From Avibacterium sp. 20-132 (GTDB lineage Bacteria > Pseudomonadota > Gammaproteobacteria > Enterobacterales > Pasteurellaceae), in assembly GCF_023611925.1 (NCBI RefSeq), contig NZ_CP091456.1:1778001-1842000 (forward strand): a stretch of DNA of 64,000 bases. Reading direction: 5' to 3'. Both the position numbers and the translations under genes were made by a program. The stretch's first letter is position 1. Every line of letters starts with the position of its first letter. This document shows, piece by piece, positions 26,364 to 35,696 of this stretch. The notes beneath the pieces are model-generated. The model worked only from the letters and a program-made list of their open reading frames with translations. It was not told the origin of the DNA and made no database searches.

Positions 26364-27005
26364 ATGAAAAAATCTTATTTTTCACTTTTAATTATAGGGT
26401 GTGTGAGTGTGACAATGCTCGGTTGTGTTCAACACCCTCAACAAGGTTTATCAACGGCTACTGAAACACAGGGCTTCCCCGAGCCAGAAGTGGTTATTGG
26501 ACAAAATACCTCTCCGCCTTCAGTGAAATTTGAGCAAGTTATTGTGCCAGATATTTATCAAAGCTTAGATGAATCTAAAACACAAATAATCCGTCAGGGT
26601 CGTTATACGCTTGTGAACACTTCACCAGAAGAGGGACAGAAGTATTTACTGGAACAGATGGTGACGGTAAATATGTTGCCAAAGAAAAAAAACCTTAATG
26701 TGGTAACCGTTGAACAAGGTTTAACACGCACCTTGTCAGGCACAGGATTGCGTCTTTGTGCAGGTTCTCATTTTAATCAAACAGCGTCGCTCTTTTCGTT
26801 ACCGCTCCCTAAAGTTCATCGTCAATTTGGACCAATCAAACTTCGTGAAGCCCTCCAAATGTTGGCAGGTCCTGCCTACGCAATGACGTTAAATGCGTTT
26901 AATCGTACGGTGTGTTTTACACCGCGTGATAAGCCTATTGATGTGGAAACCAAACGTGTCGAAATCATTTCAACCACGACAGAAACTGAGGTGATCAATG
27001 AATAA
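26364..27005 (+). CDS. PilL-like ICE lipoprotein
   Basis: A 213-residue lipoprotein (lipobox MLGC, Cys about 21) resembling the PFGI-1 PilL-type proteins that open this T4SS cluster. The C-terminal half carries a secretin-N/TcpQ-like fold (LREALQMLAGPAYAMTLN). Probably an outer-membrane component for conjugation. TTTGGAGAAG precedes the ATG. It overlaps the next gene. Confidence 0.75.
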   Translation: MKKSYFSLLIIGCVSVTMLGCVQHPQQGLSTATETQGFPEPEVVIGQNTSPPSVKFEQVIVPDIYQSLDESKTQIIRQGRYTLVNTSPEEGQKYLLEQMVTVNMLPKKKNLNVVTVEQGLTRTLSGTGLRLCAGSHFNQTASLFSLPLPKVHRQFGPIKLREALQMLAGPAYAMTLNAFNRTVCFTPRDKPIDVETKRVEIISTTTETEVINE

Positions 27006-27753
27006 ATTGGCTCAGTGGGTTTCATTGTCCATATTGGGGATAGGCATTTCGTTTCAGGGAAATGCGGATTCCTTAACGCATTCTTCATCGTTACTTTCAG
27101 CAACGTCAAGCCACACGACAACCCTTGAAAAGCAGCTAGATACACATCCCCTCACCCAATCCGAATTACAACAGAAAGCCCAGGAATGGGGATTGACCAC
27201 TGAAGAATGGCAACGTTACCTTGAATTACAAAAAGGGGAGCGGGGAATATGGTCGCCGAATCTTGACCCCTTAACGACCTTGGGCATTGAAGCAAAAACC
27301 GAGGAAGAACGTACCCGATATGCTGAACTCTTAGCCCGTAAGATGTATGAACGTGTTGAACGGGAGCTTGCATTTCAGCGTGCCTATGATAAAGCCTTTG
27401 CCAAACTTTATCCTAATGAATTGCCGTTTGAGGTTGAACCGCATATTTCACAATCGGCTGGACGGGTGATTTATTTTACCCGTTTAGACAACTGTGCAAA
27501 ATGTGAGGCGGATGTGAGCCGTATTCTTTCCCATGTAGGCAATAGCACCCCTGTCGATATTTATATCGTCGGCGGGAATAATAAAGCGATTCAAGCGTGG
27601 GCGAAGAAACATCAGATTGATCCGATTAAGGTGAAAAAACGGTTAATTACCCTAAATCACGATACGGGGTATTGGTTGCAGTATGCGAAAGGCAAAATGC
27701 CCGCCGCATTTCAAATTCAACAGGACGGACAATGGCAATCACTCGTTTATTAG
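26998..27753 (+). CDS. PFL_4693-family ICE protein (TIGR03759)
   Basis: A 251-residue secreted protein with an N-terminal signal. A helical region (LTTEEWQRYLELQKGERGIW, characteristic of the family) precedes a thioredoxin-like domain with CAKC near residue 165. Periplasmic part of the tfc-type conjugation machinery. Overlaps its neighbours on both sides. Confidence 0.85.
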   Translation: MNKLAQWVSLSILGIGISFQGNADSLTHSSSLLSATSSHTTTLEKQLDTHPLTQSELQQKAQEWGLTTEEWQRYLELQKGERGIWSPNLDPLTTLGIEAKTEEERTRYAELLARKMYERVERELAFQRAYDKAFAKLYPNELPFEVEPHISQSAGRVIYFTRLDNCAKCEADVSRILSHVGNSTPVDIYIVGGNNKAIQAWAKKHQIDPIKVKKRLITLNHDTGYWLQYAKGKMPAAFQIQQDGQWQSLVY

Positions 27754-28442
27754 TGGGGATTTTTGTGTTGTGTACCTGTACGGTTTCGGCACAGGCGTTT
27801 AGTTTTGGTCAAGACATCGATCAAGATATCCATAATGCGGCACGACATTATCAAGTGAGTGAGGCGATGTTAAGAGGTTTGGTGAAGATGGAAGATGGTT
27901 GGTATGGAAAACGTTCTCCAACAGGCGCATTAGGCGTTGGGCAGTTTACACAAAAAACGTGGAATTGGTTAGCACAGAGTACGCGAGGGAAAATGCTTGG
28001 AATGCGATTAATTACGCCCTCCAATCGTGGCACAAAATCCGATCCACGTCGTCATCACCGCACAAATACCTATGCCACTGCGTTATTAGCCCGTTGGCAT
28101 TTGGAACAGTTTGCCTTACGTGGCATTAAACCGACTGATGAACATCTCTATCTTGCCCATAACATTGGTTTAGAGGGATTGCATCGAGCCTTGTTAGGGC
28201 GTGCGAATGCCGAAGATATTCGCAATATGCGTCGCAATGGTATGCGTAAAGGGATGTCGGTTGCGCAATTTCTTGCGTATCAAGGCCAGCGTTATCGACT
28301 GCATAAACACATTGCCAATAACCGAATCCATTTAAACGAACAAAACTATGCTTGGGTATCCCCTAAAAGTGCGGTGCAAAATCAAGCCATTTTTTGGGTT
28401 GAACCACAAGGTACACCGCTTGTTTGGGTTGAGCCAAAATAA
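27732..28442 (+). CDS. Lytic transglycosylase (ICE T4SS)
   Basis: A 236-residue protein with a signal peptide ending near AQA and an SLT-type fold: MLRGLVKMEDGWYGKRSPTG, GALGVGQFT, ATALLARWHL, YLAHNIG. It would open peptidoglycan for the conjugation channel, like VirB1. Start at ATG 27732, overlapping the previous gene by 22 bases. Confidence 0.85.
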   Translation: MAITRLLVGIFVLCTCTVSAQAFSFGQDIDQDIHNAARHYQVSEAMLRGLVKMEDGWYGKRSPTGALGVGQFTQKTWNWLAQSTRGKMLGMRLITPSNRGTKSDPRRHHRTNTYATALLARWHLEQFALRGIKPTDEHLYLAHNIGLEGLHRALLGRANAEDIRNMRRNGMRKGMSVAQFLAYQGQRYRLHKHIANNRIHLNEQNYAWVSPKSAVQNQAIFWVEPQGTPLVWVEPK

Positions 28443-28472
28443 ACGATAAGAGAAATTTACGAGATTTGAAAT

Positions 28473-28736
28473 ATGATGAATAAAAAAATTGCTGCCATTA
28501 TCAAATTTATTTTCAGCGTTGGGGTTTGTTTTCTCGTCGTTTATGGTTGTGTATGGCTCTATTTTTTCTCACCTGACCATTTTGAGACAACGATAGCTCA
28601 ATTAGCTAGATTGCAAGGTTACCCTTTAGCCTATCAAGCCCTATTCAATCAGATTTATTGGGTTACGCTACTCATTAGTTTGAATTTTTCGGTGATAGGT
28701 TATTTCGTCTATGTGTGTTTTTTAAGGAGAAAATAA
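28473..28736 (+). CDS. Small membrane protein in T4SS operon
   Basis: An 87-residue protein with two membrane helices (about 10-32 and 60-82). It ends immediately before the next gene. Function unknown; alternative ATG at 28476. Confidence 0.6.
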   Translation: MMNKKIAAIIKFIFSVGVCFLVVYGCVWLYFFSPDHFETTIAQLARLQGYPLAYQALFNQIYWVTLLISLNFSVIGYFVYVCFLRRK

Positions 28737-29249
28737 ATGAACCTATTTCGTTCGCTTATTTTAGGTACGATGTTTGTTTTCTACACAAATACCGTTTCGG
28801 CAGAACTGCCCGTCATTGCCGATTTAGGTGGTGAAAGTGCGGTACGTTTTTATGAAGGAATTCAGCCTGAGGTGGACGGAAATACCTCCAATTTTCCGAA
28901 TGCCATCCCTGATACCATTAGTGAGGCCGATATGCTCCCTGTGGTTTCCCATCGTTTAACCCCGGGTAAAGTCGGCCCGATAGCACTTGATCTTACTGGG
29001 ATGTCACCGCTGTTTTTAGTGGGAGTAGATAACTTATCTCGTCAATGGCTTAAACAACATTATAACGTATTATTAGCCAATCAAGCGGTGGGGTTAGTGG
29101 TGAATGTAGCAACCCTTGAGGAATTGACCGCGCTACGTGAGCTTGCCCCAAATGTGCCATTATTACCAACCAGTGCGGACGATTTAAGTCGTCGTTTGAA
29201 GCTGAGTCATTATCCTGCACTAATCACTGAAACAGGGGTATCACAATAA
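28737..29249 (+). CDS. PFL_4695-family ICE protein (TIGR03765)
   Basis: A 170-residue secreted protein with an N-terminal signal. Family-typical text includes LPVIADLGGESAVRFYE and RLTPGKVGP. It immediately precedes traD, as in PFGI-1-class ICEs; its stop overlaps the traD start by one base. Exact role unknown. Confidence 0.85.
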   Translation: MNLFRSLILGTMFVFYTNTVSAELPVIADLGGESAVRFYEGIQPEVDGNTSNFPNAIPDTISEADMLPVVSHRLTPGKVGPIALDLTGMSPLFLVGVDNLSRQWLKQHYNVLLANQAVGLVVNVATLEELTALRELAPNVPLLPTSADDLSRRLKLSHYPALITETGVSQ

Positions 29250-31480
29250 TGGCATCGAAGTATTTATTAGAAGGGCTACTGCGTCCCCCTGTGGAATTTT
29301 ATCCCGCTGCGGCTCATGCTGCTTGTGCCTATATTTGTGCAGTAGCGCCTTGGTCTCTTGCCTTAAATCCTATGATTGGCTATGGACTTGCTGCGGGCTT
29401 TGGCGGGATCAGTTATTTTCGCTTTCGACAAGGGTGGCGTATTGTGCGTTATCATCGGAATTTAAAGCGTCTACCTTATTATGCGTTAACCAGTCGTCAA
29501 ATTCCTGTTAGCCAGAAATTTTTATTTCTTGGTCGCGGATTTGAATGGCAACCTGAACATACTCAGCGATTGTATGATTGCTTTTCGGCAGAGGGAAAAA
29601 AATACCTCCGCTCTTCTAAATTTTTTAATCGAGCAAGAGAATATGAAAAACATCACGATAATTTTATTACTAAACTCACAACTTCTGACTCTCGCTTTAA
29701 TCCCGTGAGACCCCTGCCGCCTGTTGAAGGGATTCCTGCAATTCATGGCATAGAACTCAATGAAGTTGATGTGATGCAGCCGTTAAATTCACGCGGTGGA
29801 CATACGGCTGTTTTTGGCACGACGGGGGTAGGGAAAACCCGTTTTGCTGAGGTCCTTGTTACGCAAGATATTCATCGAGGGAAAACGCAAGCAGAGCGCG
29901 AAGTGGTCATCTTTTTTGATCCCAAAGGTGATCCCGATATGTTAAAACGGATGTATGCCGAAGCGAAACGGGCTGGACGTGATAAGGAATTTTATATGTT
30001 CCATTTGGGCTATCCTGAACGTTCAGCACGCTATAATCCTATTGGACGCTTTGGGCGTGTTTCAGAGGTTGCAGGGAGGATTTCAGGGCAGTTAAGTGGG
30101 GCGGGTAATTCTGCCGCCTTTAAAGAATTTGCTTGGCGTTTTGTTAATATTGTTGCAAGAGCTTTAGTTGAAATGGGGGAGCGTCCAAATTATTCGCAAA
30201 TCTCTCGTTTTGTACAAAATATTGATTCCCTGTTTCTTAATTATGCTAAAACCTATTTTGATGCCCGTGATCCTGCACTTTGGCCACAGCTATTAAGCAT
30301 TGCCGCAGGCGTTGATGTAAAAAATTTATCCTTTGGTATGAAAGACCGCCCACTGATTTGGGTGATCAATCAATATATTTTGGAAAATAAAATCTTCGAT
30401 CCTGTTCTGGAGGGATTGGCGACGGCTGTACGTTATGATAAAACCTATTTTGATAAAATTGTGGCGTCATTATTACCGCTCTTGGAAAAATTGACCACGG
30501 GGAAAATCGAAGAGTTATTATCGCCAGACTATACGGATGTGAATGATGAACGACCGATTTTTGATTGGGAAGAAGTGATCCGTAAACGAGGCATTGTGTA
30601 TGTTGGGCTTGATGCACTTTCTGATGCCACGGTTGCAGCAGCGGTAGGTAATAGTATGTTTGCCGATCTCGTTTCAATGGCTGGACATATTTATAAGCAC
30701 GGTGTGAATGAAGGATTACCTGAGGCATTTGGCGGTTCAAATAAACCCGTAAAAATCAATTTACATTGCGATGAGTTTAATGAGCTGATGGGCGATGAAT
30801 TTATCCCCCTTATCAATAAAGGACGTGGGGCAGGTATGCAAGTGACCGCCTATACCCAAACCATTGCCGATATTGAAGCCCGTTTGGGCAATCGTGCCAA
30901 AGCCGAGCAAACTATTGGGAACTTTAATACTTTGATTATGTTTCGGGTTAAATCGCCTGAAACCGCAAAATTGCTTACCGATCAACTGCATCGGGTGACG
31001 ATTTTACAGAGTATGGTTACCTCAAGTGTGACCGACTCAAGCAATCCTGATGATGACAAAGCCTTCACTTCCAATACAGGAGAGCGGATTTCACAAAAAG
31101 AAGTGCCGTTATTAGATGTGGCGAATGTCACCAACCTCCCTAAGGGACAGGCATTTATTTTGATGAACGGGAGTACGTTATATAAAGTGCGAATGCCACT
31201 GCCTGCCATTGATAAAGACGATGTGATCCCCGCTTCGATGCAAGAACTTTTGGAGAAAATGCAAAAGCATTACCATGTGGCAGCAAATTGGTGGGAGCCT
31301 GCTTTTAAGGAATATACCCCCTCAAAAGATATTGCGAGTTCATTTGAAGAGATGATTGCAGAAGAACGTATTGCCAAGGTAGAGGTGGATTGGGGGAGCG
31401 ATATTGATATGCCAGAAGAGGATGACGGCGAACCTGTCAGTCAAGTAGAGACTGAAGAAGACTTAGGAGAAGAAGAATGA
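29249..31480 (+). CDS. traD: Conjugative coupling protein TraD
   Basis: A 743-residue VirD4/TraD ATPase. N-terminal membrane segments (about 25-70), Walker A GTTGVGKTR (about 189), VIFFDPKGDPD (about 225), and Walker B-like INLHCDEFNELM (about 503). It ends in an acidic tail. It links the relaxase-DNA complex to the T4SS channel. The stop overlaps the next gene by 4 bases. Confidence 0.95.
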   Translation: MASKYLLEGLLRPPVEFYPAAAHAACAYICAVAPWSLALNPMIGYGLAAGFGGISYFRFRQGWRIVRYHRNLKRLPYYALTSRQIPVSQKFLFLGRGFEWQPEHTQRLYDCFSAEGKKYLRSSKFFNRAREYEKHHDNFITKLTTSDSRFNPVRPLPPVEGIPAIHGIELNEVDVMQPLNSRGGHTAVFGTTGVGKTRFAEVLVTQDIHRGKTQAEREVVIFFDPKGDPDMLKRMYAEAKRAGRDKEFYMFHLGYPERSARYNPIGRFGRVSEVAGRISGQLSGAGNSAAFKEFAWRFVNIVARALVEMGERPNYSQISRFVQNIDSLFLNYAKTYFDARDPALWPQLLSIAAGVDVKNLSFGMKDRPLIWVINQYILENKIFDPVLEGLATAVRYDKTYFDKIVASLLPLLEKLTTGKIEELLSPDYTDVNDERPIFDWEEVIRKRGIVYVGLDALSDATVAAAVGNSMFADLVSMAGHIYKHGVNEGLPEAFGGSNKPVKINLHCDEFNELMGDEFIPLINKGRGAGMQVTAYTQTIADIEARLGNRAKAEQTIGNFNTLIMFRVKSPETAKLLTDQLHRVTILQSMVTSSVTDSSNPDDDKAFTSNTGERISQKEVPLLDVANVTNLPKGQAFILMNGSTLYKVRMPLPAIDKDDVIPASMQELLEKMQKHYHVAANWWEPAFKEYTPSKDIASSFEEMIAEERIAKVEVDWGSDIDMPEEDDGEPVSQVETEEDLGEEE

Positions 31481-31815
31481 CGTTTGAAAAAGAAACTAAT
31501 GTATTAGATTTACCAAATTGTACCATTAATTTTGACGCTGATTTTGCAGTCTCTTGTGGGTTACCTAATTCAGAAGCGTTGCTTGTTTATCTTGAGCCTT
31601 ATTTGAATAAGTGGGTTGAAAGTCAAGATTCCGTGCATCAATTTGCCACAAAGTATGCTGATGAGGGCATCTCACTGTGGACAGCCAGTGATGTTCCTTT
31701 ACGCGAAGAAGATATAGCAACACAACGAACCTGCTTTTATTTGGTGTCAACAAAAAATGAGCAAGGCTACGCCCTTATTCACTGTCAGTTATCGCATAAG
31801 GACGCACTTCAGTGA
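31477..31815 (+). CDS. Hypothetical protein in T4SS operon
   Basis: A 112-residue acidic cytoplasmic protein that overlaps both neighbours by 4 bases (ATGA and GTGA junctions), so it is translationally coupled. Not recognised. Confidence 0.65.
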   Translation: MTFEKETNVLDLPNCTINFDADFAVSCGLPNSEALLVYLEPYLNKWVESQDSVHQFATKYADEGISLWTASDVPLREEDIATQRTCFYLVSTKNEQGYALIHCQLSHKDALQ

Positions 31816-32501
31816 GTGAACAAACCTCAAGTTCAAGCAAGAAAAAAGGACCTTGTCATACAGTTTCAGCCTTATTGGCTGCATTGTTAATCTCCCTGTT
31901 ATTAAGCATTCTCTTTGAATGGTTAGGTATTGCGTTTATTTGGCCTGAACAAGGTCATCTGCATAGCCAAGCGATGATGATTCAAGAATTAGGCTGGATT
32001 TCAGAAAGTGCAACACGCAGCCTCTTTGGTTATTCGCCGAGTGAGCTTGCCAATACTATTACCCTCACTTTGCATGATTGGCTATTTGTGAAAACTGGGT
32101 TTCAGCCTTGGTTACAGTCACCCAACAAACACAGTGATTGGGAATACTTGATTTACCATTATACGCGAGCCTATTTAGAGTCCATTATTTATGTGTCGAT
32201 TACCTTTGTTGTGCGGTTGATTGTGATTATTTTTACCAGTCCGTTGTTTCTATTAGCCGCCTTTGCAGGTTTTACGGAGGGATTAATGATGCGTGATTTG
32301 CGTAAATTTGGCTCAGGACGAGAATCAAGTTTTTTGTATCACCATGCAAGACGCTACATTAAGCCTGTGATGATAGGCTCTTGGGTACTTTATTTGTCCA
32401 TTCCTGTTTCTGTTTACCCGAATATTATTTTAATTCCTGCCGCATTTTTATTTGGTTTATCTATTTGTATTACGGCAGCGAGCTTTAAAAAATATTTATA
32501 A
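31812..32501 (+). CDS. TIGR03747-family ICE membrane protein
   Basis: A 229-residue membrane protein with about four helices (20-45, 110-145, 180-200, 205-220), matching the PFL_4697/TIGR03747 family that follows traD in this ICE class. Start is GTG, overlapping the previous stop. Last gene of the first T4SS operon. Confidence 0.85.
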   Translation: MSEQTSSSSKKKGPCHTVSALLAALLISLLLSILFEWLGIAFIWPEQGHLHSQAMMIQELGWISESATRSLFGYSPSELANTITLTLHDWLFVKTGFQPWLQSPNKHSDWEYLIYHYTRAYLESIIYVSITFVVRLIVIIFTSPLFLLAAFAGFTEGLMMRDLRKFGSGRESSFLYHHARRYIKPVMIGSWVLYLSIPVSVYPNIILIPAAFLFGLSICITAASFKKYL

Positions 32502-32524
32502 CGTCGCACTGCATAGAATGAAAT

Positions 32525-32553
32525 TTGAAGGAAATAGGAATTATTTCCTTCAA
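32525..32553. terminator. Hairpin ending the first T4SS operon
   Basis: 12-bp stem TTGAAGGAAATA/TATTTCCTTCAA, loop GGAAT, followed by a TATTATTAT-type AT-rich stretch. The gap 32502-32738 otherwise shows no gene and probably carries the promoter of the next operon. Confidence 0.7.
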
Positions 32554-32738
32554 TATTATTATGTCGTTTAATCTGAGTATCAGATTATTTATCTTTTTCG
32601 TGAGCCTCAACAATACCTTTGACGCTGTATCTATTTTTTCCCTAAAAACTCTCTCAATTCTGAATAGAATTTCTCATTAAATTCCCATTGTGTTTTTGGC
32701 AACCTTAACCCGAATCAATTTAAGTTAAGGAGTTGTCG

Positions 32739-33056
32739 ATGAATCCGTTAGGAAAAAAGGTTTTATTTGCCGTATCAATGTCAATGATGACATTAACTGT
32801 GCAGGCTTCTGAAACTGCACAGTTAGCTCAGGCTATCAAGCAGCTTGAGGCTGCTCAGCTTTCACTTACGCGTGCCGAGGTACTCGCTCAGACCTCGGAG
32901 AAAAACCGTGAATATTTTGATTATCAGGCTGCACGTCGAGATATTAATGCGATTAAAAGTGGCATTAATCAATATATTAATCCAACACGTGCCATTCCTC
33001 GCGATCCCAACGCCTCTCGTCGCTTGCAAGAAGATTACACCAAATTAAGACATTAA
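32739..33056 (+). CDS. RAQPRD-family ICE protein
   Basis: A 105-residue secreted protein with a signal peptide (cleavage near VQA). The family motif region appears as RAIPRDPN near residue 88. ATG 32739 has AAGGAG 6 bases upstream. Opens the second T4SS operon. Confidence 0.85.
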   Translation: MNPLGKKVLFAVSMSMMTLTVQASETAQLAQAIKQLEAAQLSLTRAEVLAQTSEKNREYFDYQAARRDINAIKSGINQYINPTRAIPRDPNASRRLQEDYTKLRH

Positions 33057-33066
33057 GGAGGATAGT

Positions 33067-33315
33067 ATGGCAAGTGATTATACCCCGCTTAAGGCTTTTG
33101 AAATTGCCAGTGGCTTGAATGCTACTGAGCTTCGTGCCTTCTTTGCGATTATTTTCGTGGCATTGTTGCTATTTGCTTATGTATGGGCAATGAAAAAAGG
33201 TTACAGCGGGTTATTCAGTGGGTTTAAGGGGGACATCTTTGACTACTTAAAATTGATTCTGAAAGGGGCAGCAGTGTTAATTGTTGTCGTGCTATTTTTC
33301 GTTTCTGAGAGGTAA
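33067..33315 (+). CDS. TIGR03758/DUF3262-like ICE membrane protein
   Basis: An 82-residue protein with two membrane helices (about 22-42 and 60-80), pilin/VirB2-sized. Position and size match the PFL_4701-type protein. Function inferred as part of the inner-membrane channel. Confidence 0.8.
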   Translation: MASDYTPLKAFEIASGLNATELRAFFAIIFVALLLFAYVWAMKKGYSGLFSGFKGDIFDYLKLILKGAAVLIVVVLFFVSER

Positions 33316-33317
33316 TT

Positions 33318-33728
33318 ATGACTCTTTTTCATTCTTTTTTTCAACAAGTAAAACGCTCTTGGCAATGGGGAACACAGCGTTATTTGGCTTTTTCTGTTCT
33401 GTGTTTTGGGGCTGTGCAAAACGCCTTAGCCGCAGGACCTGACGCATCCAAAATTCCTGATTTTAAAATTCCTGGCGTGGATAGTAATACGACCGATCCG
33501 ATGGAAATTGTTTTTATTGTGCTCAAATCATTAGTCACCCTTGCAGCAGTATTATTTTCAGCTTGGTGTATCTATGCCGTCGTTAGAGCCTTAATTAAAA
33601 CTTATACGCAAGCAACAGATGAAAACGATAAAAAAGGTTGGGGTCCCTTTATTACCGCTTTGATTATTGGTTTTATTCTGATTTTCTTCTCGCTCTGGTT
33701 AGTGAAGATGGCCGTTGGACTTTTTTAA
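33318..33728 (+). CDS. TIGR03745/DUF2976-like ICE membrane protein
   Basis: A 136-residue protein with a long signal-type N-terminus (cleavage near ALA, about 40) and two membrane helices, architecture like VirB2/TraA pilins. Matches the PFL_4702-type position in the operon. Possibly the conjugative pilin. Confidence 0.82.
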   Translation: MTLFHSFFQQVKRSWQWGTQRYLAFSVLCFGAVQNALAAGPDASKIPDFKIPGVDSNTTDPMEIVFIVLKSLVTLAAVLFSAWCIYAVVRALIKTYTQATDENDKKGWGPFITALIIGFILIFFSLWLVKMAVGLF

Positions 33729-33770
33729 TCTTATTTTGCTTACCTTTTGCTCACAGGATAGGGATATACC

Positions 33771-34139
33771 ATGTCAAATCAAGAGGATATTCAATTTTTA
33801 CCCACCCGACTTAATCGAGAAGCTACTGTGTACGGTGGGATGACGGTACCTGAATTTGGTATTGCAGCAGCGATCGGATTTGGGATTGGGTTGTTTTTGG
33901 GGCTTGTGCTGTGGGCAATTGGGCTGTCTTGGATTCTTGCCCCTGCTTTTGCGATGTTGATGTGCATTATTTTTGTACTGATTGGCAAAGTGGTGTTCGC
34001 ACGCTTAAAGCGGGGCAAGCCTGAAGCCTATTTAAACCGTCTGATTGAAGAACGCATGGATTCGCTTTTAGGCGGCAATAAATTTATTCGGCGTGTCGGC
34101 TTTTGGGCCACTCGTCGTTCTTCAAGAGGACTGTTCTAA
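33771..34139 (+). CDS. TIGR03750/DUF3487-like ICE protein
   Basis: A 122-residue protein. The start MSNQEDIQFLPTRLNREATV precedes two membrane helices (about 30-70) and a basic C-terminus, the VirB3/TraL-like architecture. It abuts the next gene. Confidence 0.85.
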   Translation: MSNQEDIQFLPTRLNREATVYGGMTVPEFGIAAAIGFGIGLFLGLVLWAIGLSWILAPAFAMLMCIIFVLIGKVVFARLKRGKPEAYLNRLIEERMDSLLGGNKFIRRVGFWATRRSSRGLF

Positions 34140-34778
34140 ATGAGTAGATTGAAAAGTGAATTGAACCATAAAGATCGCCAATTAACCGTCGCTAAAATTG
34201 CGATCGTTTGCATCACCATTATTTGTTTTGCCTTGATGTTTATTATTTACACCTTCCCAAGCACCTTAAAAATCTTACTTCCCCCTGATTTAAGGGCTGG
34301 CAGCCAGCGACCTTGGTGGGAAGTGCCTACATCAACCGTGTATGCCTTTGCCTATCAAACCTTTCAGCAGCTTAATCGTTGGACACTTGATGGGACTCAA
34401 GATTACGAAAAAAACATTGAGGCATTAAAGCCTTTTTTGACGCCTTCATGTGAAGCCTTTTTGCAACAAGATTATGAGGATCGCCAACGTCATAGTGAAT
34501 TGCGAGATCGTGTGCGTGGTGTGTATGAAATCCCAGGACGAGGATTTAGTGATGATCGCGTGATTGTCCATAGCCGAGATAGCTGGACGGTGAATTTGGA
34601 TTTAAGTGTCGATGAGTATTACAAAGACGAACCTGTCAAACGTGTCTTAACCCGTTTCCCGATCAGTATTGTGCGAATGGATATTGATTCGCAGCGTAAT
34701 CCTTGGGGGTTAGGTTTTAACTGTTATGCCTCAATACCCTTACGTTTAGAGGCAAGCGAGAGTGAGGAGAAAAAATAA
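34140..34778 (+). CDS. PFL_4703-family ICE protein (TIGR03746)
   Basis: A 212-residue single-pass protein. LKSELNHKDRQ precedes a membrane helix (about 18-38) and a periplasmic domain ending in NPWGLGFNCY. TraE/VirB8-like position and architecture; an inner-membrane scaffold of the channel. Confidence 0.87.
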   Translation: MSRLKSELNHKDRQLTVAKIAIVCITIICFALMFIIYTFPSTLKILLPPDLRAGSQRPWWEVPTSTVYAFAYQTFQQLNRWTLDGTQDYEKNIEALKPFLTPSCEAFLQQDYEDRQRHSELRDRVRGVYEIPGRGFSDDRVIVHSRDSWTVNLDLSVDEYYKDEPVKRVLTRFPISIVRMDIDSQRNPWGLGFNCYASIPLRLEASESEEKK

Positions 34779-35696
34779 ATGAAGCGAAAAACCTTACGAA
34801 ATTTGACCGCACTCTGTTGTGCTGTCATTGCGTGGAATGCTCAAGCCGAAATCTTAATGAAGTGGCAACGCCTCCCTTTGCCGATTGATTTGCAGGTGGA
34901 GAAAGAACGGGTCATTTTGGTCGATAAAAACGTCAAAGTGGGCTATCCAAAAGCCTTGGAGGGGAAAATCCGTTTACAATCCACAGGTGGGGCGGTCTAT
35001 CTTAAAGCCTTAGCACCTTTTCCTACCGCACGGTTGCAGCTCAAAGATATGCTGACCAATGAAATTATTTTGCTAGATATTACCGCAAAAGAAAAGGTGG
35101 TCAATCCTCAAGAAACCGTTCGCTTGCTTTATGAGGGAAAATTAGAAAATCAATCAGGCAGTCTAAATCAAGATGAAGAGGCAGAAGAGCAAACTTCTAC
35201 CTCTCTTCAATTACCGGTACCTGCCGCCCTGACCCGTTATGCCGCACAGATGTTTTATGCCCCATTGCGAACGGTTGAGCCCGTTCCAGGTATTCGCCAG
35301 ATTGCACACGGTCTGCCGTCAAAAATCACGACCTTGTTACCTGCTTATCCTATTACAGCCACGCCACTGATGAGCTGGCAACTGGGTGATTATGTGGTCA
35401 CCGCCATTCGCCTACAAAATAAAGGCGCCTCACGCCTTGACCTCGACCCACGTGAGCTGCAAGGGCGTTTTTATGCGGCGACCTTTCAACATCATTGGTT
35501 GGGGGGCGTTGGTTCAACGGAAGATACCACAACCCTTTATTTGGTCACGGAAGGGCGACCAAATCAAGCCATCATTCCTGAATCAAAAAAATACGTACCA
35601 CCGAAAAAAGTTAAACGCACCAAAATTGTGGTGAAAAAAGTGATTGAGCAAACCCGTTCTGCAACGGTGAAGGAGGCACAAAATGAAAGCCAATAA
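34779..35696 (+). CDS. PFL_4704-family ICE protein (TIGR03749)
   Basis: A 305-residue periplasmic protein with a signal peptide (cleavage near AQA, about 23). The C-terminal region is basic. Equivalent in position to TraK/VirB9. It overlaps the next gene by 14 bases. Confidence 0.87.
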   Translation: MKRKTLRNLTALCCAVIAWNAQAEILMKWQRLPLPIDLQVEKERVILVDKNVKVGYPKALEGKIRLQSTGGAVYLKALAPFPTARLQLKDMLTNEIILLDITAKEKVVNPQETVRLLYEGKLENQSGSLNQDEEAEEQTSTSLQLPVPAALTRYAAQMFYAPLRTVEPVPGIRQIAHGLPSKITTLLPAYPITATPLMSWQLGDYVVTAIRLQNKGASRLDLDPRELQGRFYAATFQHHWLGGVGSTEDTTTLYLVTEGRPNQAIIPESKKYVPPKKVKRTKIVVKKVIEQTRSATVKEAQNESQ